Below are positions 10,937-23,399 of a stretch of DNA of 64,000 nt, one piece after another. Below the pieces are notes generated by a model, which was not told the DNA's origin, did not search any database, and worked only from the letters and a program-made list of their open reading frames with translations. Positions within the stretch are counted from its first letter, which is position 1; every line of letters starts with the position of its first letter. Both the position numbers and the translations under genes were made by a program. Source of the DNA: Lithospermum erythrorhizon (taxonomy: Eukaryota; Streptophyta; Magnoliopsida; Boraginales; Boraginaceae); the NCBI GenBank assembly GCA_019722365.1, contig JADFUC010000294.1, forward strand, positions 372,001-436,000. Reading direction: 5' to 3'.

Positions 10937-13900
10937 CTACTTCACTTGTTGCATATCTTCCTCAGTTTTCCAGACCACGTCTTCGAGGCACGTTGACAAG
11001 TTTTTGTAGAACTAAGCGAGATAGTTCAGAAAGCAGAGACGAGCAAATGAAAATTAAGACATCTTCATGTTGAAATATAGTTGTATACCATCCATACACC
11101 AAAATTGAATAACTCATGTATGAAAAGACTCGAGAATGACAAAAAGTCTAACTTATATAGAGTTGTGACCAAGATTTTGATGAATATGTTTAAAAATTAC
11201 CTTGTGAAACTCCAAAGTGTCTCCTTTTGCTTTTCTCACCTCAACCATATGAAGAGAAGGAGCGACTTGGAACACCTAATTTGAGTACGATGCACACGTA
11301 TACGATTACTTAAGAACGGGTATTCTACAATTGGCATGCATAAATCAAATTAACAGCTTCTACATTTTCATACCTGGGTAGCAACATTAAGGTTTCCCTT
11401 TCTCCCAGCTTTCACATTTTCTAACCTCATCTGTGGGAAGTGGATAAAGTGGCAATAAGTGAAGTATAATTTGAGTTAATGCAAGTGCCAACTTCATAAA
11501 CTTAACATAAGTGATGCTACCTTGTAGTTCTTTTTGTGAACATCAAAACCAAGTGGCTTTGCAGCTTCTTCTATCTTGTTGATAATCTCGTTTGCAGGAC
11601 ATTTCGATGTGAACCTTGTCTCCCTTTTGAATGCCTGGCATAACGAGTTCCAGAAACGAGCAAATAAAAAAACAGGTTATCTTTATGGTAGGTTAAACTC
11701 ATAGAATTGATAAAAAGTAAGAGTAATGCTGGAAAATGAATTGACTTCTATGAATAAGTTCATGCAGAATATTATAACTTTTCAATCTACACTATGTATA
11801 ATGTATTAAATCATTTTATAGATAATCCTGTCAAATTCAGCTCAAATTAGTGAAAGCTCCCTTAGATACTAATCATACTATGGTTTTTCAGTTCCAACCT
11901 GCTCATCAAAAAGGTTCCCTAGGTTGAGTCCCTTGGACATCGAAATCAACTCAAATGCGTTCATGGCTACAGGATGCTCTTCTCGCTTCTCCATAACATG
12001 ATGTTCCTGATGCAATCCAAACGAGACAATTTAATAATCAATTGCTTTAAGAGAAACATTAAGTTGTGAATATGCTCGTATACTCACTTCAGAGTCCTTG
12101 AAAACAGCTTCCACATCATCCAAATTTGTATCTTCTTTTTCGGAGAAAACAGGTGGTTTATAATCTTTCTTAAACCACTCATCCTCCAAAATTTCAGCAA
12201 TCGTAATCCTCTGCAATAAAGAAACGACTGGTAAACGAAAAATGTCATGTATATCTAACTCCCTTTAGAGGTTTTGGATGGCATATGTACTACTTTCAAG
12301 AATTTGGAGCCAAACTGGCATATTTTTATCATCAGATAAATCAATTTTTTTTTAAAGTCCACACACCCAAGATAAATCGAATGACAAATTAGATCAAACG
12401 AAGCTTACAGTCATAGGGTTAGGATCTAAGATTCGAACTATCAGTTTCATTGCACTGAATGAGAGCCATGGTGGGCAACTGAATTTAGCACTACAGATCT
12501 GCATATCCAAAATAAAACTCAATCAAAGTTCTATGATGAGATATTAAAGGACTTGCACAAAGACTACGTATATACAAAAGGGCTCACTTTTTCATATAGA
12601 TGGATGAGGTTAGAATCATCAAAAGGCAAGTACCCTGCAAGCAATACATAGAGTATGACTCCACATGACCACAAGTCCGCAGATGCCCCATCGTAGCCTC
12701 GATCATTTAGGACCTAAGCAAACAGTACAAGGTAAGAAAGCAACACAAAAGGGTGTGTACGCGTAATTTGTAAGTATCAAAATTTGTACCTCTGGAGCCA
12801 CATAATTTGGAGTTCCACAGGCGGTATGAAATAAGCCATCATCCTGTCACAATGTCAAATGAGATCAGTTTGAACTCGTACTTTACACAGTACTTAAGTA
12901 ACATAAATATGGCAGACGTATCCAATAGTAACCAGCTAAAAGAGGCAATGTTGCAATAATGATGGCCAGTAGCGAGAACAGATGGTAAAAAAAATTGTTA
13001 CTTAATTACCCTGACTTGCTGAGATAGAGCACTCAATCCGAAATCAGACACTTTGAGGTTCCCAGAGGCATCCAATAGTAAATTTTCTGGCTGCACAATG
13101 AAGAAAAGCAAACAAATCATTTTAACTAAAGAAAGAAAAACACACAGATAGTTCAGAAGGTATTAAAACTTGGAATCTGTGACTATATACCTTCAGATCT
13201 CTATGGTAGACCCCTCTGCTATGACAATAATCGACTACATTAATGAGTTGCTGAAAGTATTTTCTCGCCTCATCTTCTTTCATCCGCCCATGATTTACCT
13301 ATATAGTCCATGCAACTGGTTAGCATAACATAAAATAACATGGCGTCGATTGTGTATTGTTTCAACTTTCTACATATTATAAGAAAGTAAAGAATTATTC
13401 AGCATTTCAGATATACAATATTGTCGAAGAGCTCTCCCCCGGTAACAAACTCCAAAACAATGAATATTTTTGTCTTGCTTGCCATCACCTAAACAAGATA
13501 ACAAAATCTCCTAAATTGAGAATATTAGTACAACCAAAGAAAAAAGACCACATGGTCATAGAAGAATCATGTATTACTAAACGAACCATATTGGCAGCCC
13601 AAGACTGTGACAACTTCTCCAGTGTACACAAAATATACTCCAAATTCTCTCATTAAATATTGGTAAGCACATAGATATAAGGTGTCAATATTTCCCACCC
13701 GGTGTTTGGTTGACACAGCAAAGTGTATGATATGTTGGATTCAGACCAACCTCAGGGAGTCAGGGAAGAGTCCATTTTACGGTTAAGAAGGTATTTCTGA
13801 AGTATCTTACATACATAGATAGATAGGTAAATAGACACACACTAGTGCACACACAGAGAGATAGATACCAACCTCATATAGCCTCACAACATTTGGATGT

Positions 13901-14375
13901 TTAATTAACTTCATTGTTGCGATCTCTCGCTTTATCTGTCAAATTTATATTAAGAAAAAAGATGAGAGATCAAATGAAGAGACATGACACCTCACATTGT
14001 TCTGTGTATTCAAGAATAATATTGTACAACAGCTTACTGCATTTCACATTGTTACAAGCAAAAAAACAAGACTTCAAATATAAGTAATTTACTACATATA
14101 CACATACTAAGACAATTATTCATGTAGTCATGCAATAAAATTCATGAACAACATAACAAGAAAAAGACTAAAAAGAGAACATAGGTTTGAAGTGCTACCT
14201 GTTCTGCCATTTTGTGCTTGAGAACCTTATCCTTGTCCATAATTTTGAGAGCCACAGGTTCTTGAGTTTCAGAATTCTTAGCAAATTTGACCTTTGCAAA
14301 TGTTCCTTCACCAATTGTCCTCCCAATCTCATATTTACCAATTTTTCTCTTAATCTTTGTCTGATTCATTCTCAT
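10937..14375 (-). CDS. CBL-interacting protein kinase, CIPK3/CIPK26-like, 440 aa, 14 exons
   Basis: A Ser/Thr kinase that couples CBL calcium sensors to ion transport and ABA or stress responses. Exons are 14375-14199, 13935-13873, 13488-13417, 13298-13191, 13090-13010, 12843-12790, 12713-12588, 12498-12409, 12210-12088, 12006-11899, 11634-11521, 11430-11374, 11275-11201 and 11011-10937. All are GT-AG and in frame. Visible motifs are the glycine loop GEGTFAKV, K44 in VALK, HRDLKPEN (D138), DFG (D156), APE (183-185), the NAF/FISL motif MNAFELIS (about 313-320) that binds CBL, and the PPI-like segment around [26 protein letters not shown] and [13 protein letters not shown] fit the CIPK3/26 branch best. 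ELFDNI replaces the usual ELFDKI. Start: ATG 14375; ATG 14369 is an in-frame alternative. A 5'UTR intron upstream is likely (acceptor-like TTTTGACAG just before the ATG). Confidence 0.95.
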
Positions 14376-15560
14376 CAAGCTGTCAAAATCCTAGTTCTTG
14401 CTAGGCTGATTCCTATAGCAAGTTCCTTTCTGCAAAAGTATCATGTATAGTACTAATGATACTGGAGGCAATCATCATCCTCAAGCATTAACAAGAAAAC
14501 AAATTCAACTATGAATACTCAAAACTTTATGAAAGCTGCTTGCACATGAATACAACTTGTTCTTTTCTGATTATTTGACCAATTGGAATTATGAAAACTA
14601 TAAATCACATGCAATAGTCAATAGAGTTTCTACAAGGAACATAATTACAAGTGCAATGTATATTATGTAATTATGATTAAACAATGACAATTGAGAGAGA
14701 AGATTTACACATATATTAATGGCTCTGAAAATGAAATAAGCAACTAAAGTTAGTAAGTTACCACCTCCCCCAGAAGATGCCTTCAAATCTATCAATATAT
14801 GCAACAACTCGCCCCTTAAATTATCAACAACTAAACAACAAATTCACCTTAAAGTAAAGTGGAACTGTGTATTCAGTTGCAGGCCTCTAATCTTCAGAGA
14901 ATACAAGTTCAAGAAGAAGAAGAACCCTTTGTTCTTGAAGTTATCAAGGTATAAAAAAGGAAATGCTACCTCAGCAAATCAAACTGAAATTATTTTTCTA
15001 GAAGAAACAAGCCAAAAAAATACTGACAACAAAATATAAAAGATAGGTACACATATTTCTATCTAACAACATAACATATATATATATATACTAATATATA
15101 CCCACCTACAAACAAGACAAGGTAGAGAGATAATAAACAAAGAGAAATAATGATCAATGGAGCCAAACTGAGTTATTAGAGGATAAAAAGATAAGAGTTA
15201 TGATGAGGAGGATATGAATCAATTGTAAGAGCGGCTTTTCAAGCTTAAATGGGGGCAAAAAATGTTTGTTGATGAAGGAAACTTCCTAAAGATCCAATTT
15301 TGAGGACAACCCTTTTCAAGATTGAGATCAGATTTAGCAGAAACAGAGAAAAAATCCAAAAGGATTTTGCACATGACCAACTATATACATTCACATTGCA
15401 GCAGTAAACCAGCAGTCTTTAAATTCAGCTCAATCAAGACAATTGGTTGGCCTCACCAAAACAATATTTTATTCAATTATTATTATTCTGATAAAGACAT
15501 TTCAATAATGGGTTGGCTAATTTCATCAACTACTGAGTAGCATATAATATTAATTGCAGA
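14376..15560 (-). promoter_or_regulatory. CIPK 5' leader, probable leader intron and promoter region
   Basis: No second coding sequence is supported. TTTTGACAG immediately upstream of the start codon on the minus strand resembles a splice acceptor, so a 5'UTR intron probably lies here. An (AT)n microsatellite occurs around 15078-15090. Confidence 0.35.
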
Positions 15561-17290
15561 AAGCTGCAACAGTTTTCTTGGTAAGAAGAATATAGTCCAG
15601 GTGTTGTAACAAATTTATGTGAGGCATGGGGTAGCTTTGCATGTAAGAAGTGGACATAGACCACACAATGAATGATGTAAACCAAACGAATTTATTAATA
15701 GTATTGTGATGACAACAACAGAAGAAAAACTGATATTTTCATCTTCATTTTTCACTTTTGTAGTTTTGTTCATTATTATTCTTCTGCAACCTAATTTAAC
15801 TAACTTGTGTATATAGTATAGTGACATTATTTCTCCGACTACATTCAAGAACAAAAGAGTTTTACTATATTTTTTGAAGGGGGTTAATTTACCATTTAAA
15901 TCAAAAATAAACTTGATTAATCCTCCTAAATGAAGCTTTATAAAAAAAATGATCTATCTAGACTCTCAAAAAGAAATCGTATATATATCTAGATTCGTTT
16001 TTTATATAATAATGCATTACATAATGTACAATCAAACATAATATTACGATAAAAAGCGGAAGAAATCTAACCATTTACATTTTTTACATTTATTATTACC
16101 AAAGATAAAAGGATATACTATTGTCCACTTTTTATCTCAACTGAGAAAATGAGATGCTATGTATATATAGTAAATATTGTGTAGCAGCCAAGTCTTAGTC
16201 ATCAAACCATCATTATTTATTTGAATAATTGAACAATGACCATCCTGGAATTTGTTTTAGATTTAGGTATGGACAATTAATTAATTTAGACCAACTTTTA
16301 CATCACCACAAAAGAAAATCTTAAAAAGTTGCATGCAGTAGACTAGTAAAGGTGCATGAATGTTGTTAAGTAGAAATTTATTTGTTCTAAGGCTCCTAGG
16401 TACCAATGTCTTAATCATATATTCCCAAAATTCAGTCTAGTGGAATAAAAAGATAAAGACATGCTCCTTCCAATATTTTTAATTTTTGTTTTAACCATGA
16501 ATTATTTCTAATTATATCATGAAAAAAAATATTTTGAAATATTTTTAGAGGATAATTTTGATGATATCAACTTGTATATATGAGAAATATACAAGTAATT
16601 TATGAAACTTCACTTCCAAAAACAATCAGTGTTTGATAACCTTTTTATTTTTCCTTTATTGGATATTCAAGTGGTTACAAATAAAAAGTGGTAGGCAACA
16701 CACCAAAATGTTCCCATGCTACAACTTATGTCATGACAATACATAGACCTAACAAAATGTTCCCATGCTTTACGTCCATGTATCTTTAGAAACGTGTAGA
16801 ATTGGTGTGGTATCATTTATACATTATTTATGACACAACTACTTATCAATAAATCTTGATTGAAACAAATGCATAGGTGGTTAAATTTTCTCAGCGGAAT
16901 CACAATTCAATTGTCTAGGCACACTAATAAGGGTGTTTGGCCCAACTAGTACCAGAATTCGTAGGTACACTCGATAAACTCAACCTATTTGATGCAACTC
17001 TTTGCAAATGGCTACCAAACCCAGGAGCAGAGGGGGTAAAAACAAATGTGCATTCCAAGATGCGACGTAGTGCAGTAGATGCTTTGATAAACGGATATAC
17101 TCTACATAAATGGTACCAAAGTATCGTATTGGCCTCGATTGCTGAGAGTTTGATATAGCGACTTTAGCTGTGTGTTCCATTTATCTATGGCAGTATACTT
17201 GGAGCTGAATTAAAGAACAAATACAGAGTTTAGGAAGCAAAGATGCAATAGTTAAAGAGAAAGGGATGAGTTTACTCCAGTATGTGTACC
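15561..17290. other. Intergenic, no recognisable content
   Basis: AT-rich sequence with only short ORFs (for example 16937-17158) that show no domain or family motif. I see no repeat ends or RNA genes. Confidence 0.45.
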
Positions 17291-17292
17291 TG

Positions 17293-17900
17293 TCACTGTG
17301 CTCCTAGCAAGTCCTCGACATCTTTCTCAGGCACATTAAGTTCCTAAAATGAACAAAGTTGGTTAGGAACATCGAATGGCCAACACATCAGCACGGAAAT
17401 ACAGAAATCGTAGACGCAGTTCATAATTAAGGACTTAAAGCAAAATGAGGAATCAATAAAACGCTAAAACACAGATTTAAGACCAACATACACAATACTT
17501 TCATCACCTTTGATATAAAAGGAATGCGAATTCTTGTGTAAGGCTTGATGAGCTTAAGCAACACCTGTGTTCTAACATTTTTCAGAAGGTCTTCAATGTA
17601 GATTCTGATTAATGGATCATAGATTATCGTCCTTCTATTGGTCTGTCGAATTTAATGAAGCCAGTTAAACTAAAAAGTGAAACAAGTTTGGGGATAATGG
17701 TAACATGATATGTTTTGACTTTTGAATTGGACATAGTATTATAGTACCTTCACAATGGGGCCAGAGGCCCGTGCCATCCCATCCTTAAGGAAGAAGCATG
17801 CATAACAACTTACGGCTTAGCCTCAGGGCAATCCCTAATGGATTCACCTCGGATTCCGCTCAGCATACTTGCTAGAACCAAGTAGCTATCTATCAAATAA
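17293..17900 (-). pseudogene. Relic of COP9 signalosome subunit 2 (CSN2/FUS12)
   Basis: Three exon-like blocks lie in CSN2 order on the minus strand. A first block around 17890-17805 reads YLVLASML...PEAKP (CSN2: YLVLANML...QEAKP). A second, 17642-17508, reads [19 protein letters not shown], then [16 protein letters not shown] and IPFISK. A third, 17343-17293, reads ELNVPEKDVEDLL and then meets a stop. The second and third blocks still have AG/GT borders, so this is a genomic and not a retrotransposed copy. CSN2 is a PCI-domain subunit of the complex that removes NEDD8 from cullins. The N-terminal two thirds and the C-terminus are missing and substitutions are frequent, so it is non-functional. 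Family identification is good; the exact edges are approximate. Confidence 0.72.
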
Positions 17901-18299
17901 GAAAAAGCAAAACATATAATAAATAATAAAAAGATCAAAACATACTGAAAAATCTAAAGAATACAAAACAATGTCATGAACAAAATTAACCAAAAAAAAA
18001 ATAGATATTACTTAAAATCAACATAGAAACTTAATGGGACTTAAAAATTATTAATAACAGTTACCCCAAAACTTGTGGCTTTTACTCAAGAAAATAGATT
18101 CACAATCAATAGCAAAATATACTTGAAGTAAATTTTTTTTACTTAAAATGTAGTTGTGCGGTTATGAACAGCAGGCTTATGCACCTTAACCCAGGGGAAA
18201 AAAACTGGGTTCGACAAACTACATAAATCAGAATGATGAAGAGGCAAAAATAACCACACAATATAAACTCAATGATGGCCATCATCATAATTTAATGGA

Positions 18300-18570
18300 T
18301 ACCAACCCATTTCCGGTAAAAGTCTGCATTCTCCTTAATAGGCTCTCCATTCTTGAAGACTTCATAAACTTGGTTATTTTTTAGGAAATAAGCCAAGCTT
18401 TTCGTCATCATCAATGAAGGTTACATAATCACATTGAACCTCCCACCTTAACCAGCAGTGGATCCCCAAACATACATGTGAACTAACCGAGCCTCTCGAT
18501 TTAGGCTCAGCGCCCGATTTTAGCAGCCGAAACTGTACGCTTCCCCGAGAACACGAGGCTCTCACGATAT
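18300..18570 (-). pseudogene. Unidentified gene fragment(s) next to the CSN2 relic
   Basis: On the minus strand, peptides such as DYVTFIDDDEKLGLFPKK (18374-18565 frame) and, after a frame change, VYEVFKNGEPIKENADF and YRKWVG (about 18372-18305) look protein-like and not random. I do not recognise the family. They may be another captured or decayed gene piece; no intact ORF exists. Confidence 0.3.
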
Positions 18571-20380
18571 GATGATGTGATTTGAGCTTCGGGTATCACA
18601 TTGGCTGAAACAAGCGGGTTCGTACCTTTCTCGCTTCATGTGTCGGTTTATTTGCTGGCCTTCGTCTTCTCGAGAACTATCAATATGACTATAGTCATTT
18701 GAGAACTCCCATTAAGGTCTGAGTACTATCTTGATTCTCGAACTCTGATCATTTGCACACAAAGAGCTACGCTGGTTCGCTTGGAAATGTAGTTCGGTAT
18801 ATCACAATCCAGTGACTCGCGAGAAATCAAGCTCTTCGCTGACTTGATGCATGCCTCGCTTTAGTCGATCGGGTGAATCATTCGACAACTTCAAGTTAAA
18901 TCTCCCGTACATGATCTTTTGCGGCTCACCGTTAGCAAGATAAGGCCGACCATAATCTCCCGACTGACAATTGACATTATATCATGAGTGGGTGTAGTAT
19001 GAAGCGATGCTCTGGTCGAGATCAGAATTTATGAAGCGTCAGCGGAGCCCAGTGAAGCGTCACATGATAAATCAGCAGCGTTCACATCGCTCTTTGTTGC
19101 GCTTCTCGACTCTGGGGCGCGCTTGCGTTCTTGACGTCTTGTGGGTCTTGCCACGTACATTATTTCAAATCACTTCCTCGAACTTGACCTCTTCCCTCTT
19201 GACTTTGACCTCCGTTTATTAGCACATCGACTTTCGCTGTCGTAGTTCGCACTTTTATGCATTCGATGCGAGGGCACTTTCTCGGCTCATTGTTCTTAGA
19301 ACTGCGGACGGACATCAGCCTAACCCCGACCGCTTAGGCTGCGAAACACCATTTCAGTGAATTACTCACTGACGGCCACCAGTGGCTCGACTACTCGGCA
19401 AGATGCCAATATTATCTCAGTAACTTGTAATTCGTCCTCGAAGTTAACCTCATGATGAACAAACTGATTTATCAAGCTATTGAAATCATTAGGTGCACAG
19501 CAATGGATATTCATTGACATCCTCAGAGTGAAGCAGTTCTTCATCCCAGCCGTGCACTTGTGTTGGCGGATGGTTTCTCATATAACCCGGCCAAGCTATC
19601 GTAATCACTGTCGTGAATTATAAGCCGCTACGTTATATGGCGTTTCTAGACAAGCAGTGCCATTATTTGAACTTGTCTATCTGGCTTCATTCTGACTATT
19701 CAATCTCCATATTTGCGGGCTTCGCCTAAGTCTTATGAAGAGCTTCTTCCCATTACAAATAATCCTCATTAAATTAACTGTTGAAGTAGCCCCGTGAATT
19801 TATACACAACATAGCCGATACACGCCGTGCTGCCCGTTGAATTTGGACAAGCCTGGGCTGAAAGCACTTGGCCCATTTCGTCAGGTGTTGAGCGACGATG
19901 CAACTAACGGATATATCGACACGGCCTACGAGTCTAATATCTCGGGAAATGGCTGAGCAGGACAATAATTGAAAATACCGAGTAAATACTTGTGAATCTT
20001 TTATACGGGTTCCCCACCGAGGTGCGTCGCATTGCTGTGTTGAAATCAATGAAAGAACTGCCGATGATTGTTACAAGTCTATCAAACTAAGCTTACTCGA
20101 TTGAGTAATGCTTGCCATTTAGTATTTCTCGGTAACAAATCTACCTCTAGATTTAGCTTAAAATGATATCTGATTAGTCACAAATCAAGTGAGAACAACT
20201 CTATTGAATTTGGAACAAAGAGATTTAGAGAGAAATTGGAAATTTTATGGATTAAAGAAAGAAGTTATGACCTAAACCCTCTTTATCTTCTTTGAACCGT
20301 CATTGGTCGAGACCGTCTACGATGGCCAGTCTCGATGGCCTCTCGAGCGACTATACCGCAGGACCGGCGGATAAAGGTTG
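18440..20380. other. GC-richer block of unknown origin
   Basis: By eye the base composition is clearly less AT-rich than on either side, with many CG dinucleotides (GCCCGATTT, GGGGCGCGCTTGCG, CACGGCCTACGAG). There is no long ORF on either strand and no reverse transcriptase, integrase or transposase motif. It could be an old LTR or other non-coding part of a retrotransposon, or a captured segment. No borders were found. Confidence 0.4.
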
Positions 20381-20928
20381 TGAAAAAATATGTCTCATTT
20401 TCTAACTCAATATTTAAAACATTTTTGTACGTGTCTTTAACTTAATATTTAACACAGTAATGTAGGAGGAGGAGTTTCTATTGTGTCCTAAAATTATATG
20501 TTACACAATCTCAAAATGCGGATTTTTATCGCATGCATTCACGAATTTAGTATATTCGCGAACTCTCTTATCAAATTCTATTTATATCGGTATATATTAC
20601 TATATTTAATTTAAAATAATTGTCATTTATATTTTTTGTGGTGGATATTTAAGCAGTAATAATTTTGACCATTAAAGATGAAAAGAGCACAAATTATCTT
20701 TAAAAACAAAATTGTGAAATAATGTTGAAAATGATTGGTTAAGATTGGATACAAAAGTGTAATATACGATCATGAATCACTTAAAGCTCTAAAACTCAAC
20801 ATTCTTCTCTATACCATTTGATCATTCCTTTGAAAAAACAAACTCATTACCCTCAATGTTGACAGTTAAACATATTGAAATTAGAACTAACATGCTCAAA
20901 AGAAGTATGAGTAATAGAAGGGGGGAGC
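20381..20928. other. Intergenic AT-rich sequence
   Basis: No gene, repeat end or RNA feature could be supported in this stretch. Confidence 0.4.
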
Positions 20929-21108
20929 CCATAGTACGGGAAACTCATTTGTACCACAACTTTAATAAAGACGATGCCTACTAGAACAACTAAAGCTCCA
21001 ATGTTGCAGTTAAAACTCAAAACTCGACTGCAACATCAGAGATTTAGTTATTCTAATAAGTATACTCTATATTAAAGTTGTGGTAAAAATGAGTATTTCG
21101 TACTATGG
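20929..21108. mobile_element. 180-bp foldback (MITE-like) element
   Basis: The left arm begins CCATAGTACGGGAAACTCAT and the right arm ends with the near-complement ...ATGAGTATTTCGTACTATGG. Complementarity continues inward for about 80 bp per arm at roughly 80% identity, including ACCACAACTTTAATA opposite TATTAAAGTTGTGGT and AATGTTGCAGT opposite ACTGCAACATC. Only about 15 bases remain as loop. This is typical of a nearly complete palindromic MITE. Target-site duplications are not obvious, so the superfamily is not assigned. Confidence 0.75.
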
Positions 21109-22640
21109 TTATTATCCATACTTGTTTTGTGATGTTTGTTCTAATTACGAGAGGGATACGAGTTTGCTTATCGGCATAGGAGTAGAAGAATGTTACAGTG
21201 TTAGAGGTGCTGCAGCGCTATTATTGGGGGGATCATTTACGGTTGGGCATTTTATATACTCCCTTATTAAACATGTTACACATTATGCAGTTGATTTGTC
21301 CATCCCCATTCACATCTGCTTCACGGATAATCTCATCGACCTCCTCGTCTGTCAACATTGGTCATGGCTTCTTCTACAAAGGCACACATATAACCACGAA
21401 CACCAAAACATTACATAATTAGTTGAAAAGCTCCATTCCACTCCAAAATTTCAATTCGAGGTTCGGTTCGGCATAGAAACCTTCTTTATAGGTTCATACA
21501 AATTAAGCCGAAGGCTCGATTCAACTCAAATTATATAAATATATAAAAAATATTATTTTCTTAATTTATCATGACACTTTGAATATTCCGTTCCAATCGA
21601 ACTTCAAGCTTTTTGTTTCGTTCGAACCTTGAACCAACACGAACTTTACATTAATTCGAACATTACTTGAAACACATGAAATTAAAATCAATTCCTATAC
21701 CTATATTATAATACAACTATGTGCTTATCCCTCACATTTTCTTTCATGGATCAAAGATTATTTAATTAATTCAAATAAGCCAAGTTAAACGAAAAAAATA
21801 TAGGATCCGTTTGGAAGCCACGTATTGTTTTTCATTTTTGCTTTTTGTAATTTCAAAGAGAAACAAAATATATTTTTATTATTATGTCCACAAGTAAAAA
21901 ATAAAACACATTTGGTACACATCAAAACTGAAACAAAAAAGTTTATCATTTTCAAACAGATTTCTTCCACAATTTCATCCGAATCTGGCTTCCATACATG
22001 CTCCACCACCTAAGAACATCATGGCTGTTTGTCGAATCTTGATGATAAAGATCTCAGAATTCTTAACTGTCAAAGATATGCAAAAAGAAATCACCTCTGT
22101 TAATTCTAGACATTTCACAACGATTACCTAGTACTAAAATTAGATCTATAAAACATAGCACTATTAGAACCTACCTTGTTAAATTGGTCAAAATTGAAAG
22201 TTATTTCAATTTTTCCCAATTTGTAATTATTTTTACCCTAACTCCAACAAACTTCAAAATAATTATTAATATTGGAAAACCCATTTCAATTAACCTTCAG
22301 GATTATTTACTATGAGAACTCTTTCGTTTTTATCAATTTTTTTATAAAAAAACTGCAAAGAAAGGTGAATAAAGAATGAAGTTTAGAATAAAATAAAATA
22401 AAATAGAAGCACAAAAGCTTGAGGAAATAAAAAACGGACAAAAGAAAAGAACAGAGGGAAAAAAGATGGAAGATGATGAGGTTAAGTTGCCGTACATTTT
22501 TCAAATTTTACTTTCTGTTATTTAGTTTTAAAAACGAAACATCATAATCAAATGTATTTTCATTTATATTTACTAGTTTCATAAAATAAAAAGTAGGAAA
22601 ACAATAAAATATGAGTTTCCAAAACAATTGACGTTTGACT
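21109..22640. other. Intergenic AT-rich sequence
   Basis: The ORFs near 21080-21422 show no recognisable protein family. A possible hAT-MITE-like pair (TTTGGAAGCCACG near 21809; CTGGCTTCC near 21983) was considered but not accepted. Otherwise nothing is seen. Confidence 0.4.
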
Positions 22641-22700
22641 AGAGTTATACTCCCTCCAATCCAAAACAATAAGTAAGCCACCAAAATCACTAGAGTTATA

Positions 22701-22920
22701 CTCCCTCTAATTCAAAACAATTGATGTTTGACTTTTTTGAAATTGAACTTTGACCATTAATTATTAATTATTCATTATTTTAAAAAATATAAAATTTATA
22801 TAATTTGATTCGTCTTTTAAAATACTTTCATAATTTTAATTTTTAATTTTTTTTAATAATATAATTAAAAAGTAATTGAAGATTAAAATGAGAAACTCAA
22901 TTATTTTGAATTGGAGGGAG
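22701..22920. mobile_element. Stowaway-type MITE, 220 bp
   Basis: Terminal inverted repeats CTCCCTCTAATTCAAAACAATTG at the left and CAATTATTTTGAATTGGAGGGAG at the right, flanked by TA (22699-22700 and 22921-22922). This is the Tc1/mariner-related Stowaway signature (TIR CTCCCTCC-like, TA target duplication, AT-rich core). The sequence AGAGTTATACTCCCTC also occurs about 50 bp upstream (22642), so the insertion sits beside a second, truncated MITE end. Confidence 0.85.
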
Positions 22921-23399
22921 TATAACTCAATTACATAATTACAAATCTCATAACATAGTTTTGCACAATAAATATCGTAAAAATCATATAACAACGCAAA
23001 AAATAATAATAAATTATTATAAGAATACCATCCTTGTCGAATAAGGCTTCGCCGAACTCACGACAACGATGGAATGCGGTAAGCGTATTGGAAATCAGAA
23101 CCTCAAATACTCAAGAACACAATCGAAAATGAAGCTGTGGATGGATTTGCAGTTTTTCTTGTGCTCAAGTTGTACAAATGGAAGCTTCACATTGAATAGC
23201 TAGAAACGACACCGAACGATCTATTTAGAGCGAATACTTGAATCGAATCGAACGCCGAATTCATTTACACCCACTCGCCTTTACGTGCCTTGTGCATGCA
23301 TGATCTTGCATTATTAGTTCATCAAACTCATCAGTCATAATTCTATATAATTATTCCCAAAAGAAATATATATTTTGGACCTAAATCAAATCAAATGAA

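Noticed and set aside
13357..13656. Plus-strand 99-codon ORF
   Set aside because: It overlaps CIPK exon 3 in antisense and has no domain.
16937..17180. Two overlapping short ORFs upstream of the CSN2 relic
   Set aside because: No motif, no splice context, no CSN2 similarity.
21080..21422. 112- and 74-codon ORFs
   Set aside because: They begin inside the foldback element, overlap each other and resemble no protein.
21785..22013. Possible hAT-type MITE (TTTGGAAGCCACG...CTGGCTTCC)
   Set aside because: Arms match for only about 9 bases and no target duplication was found.
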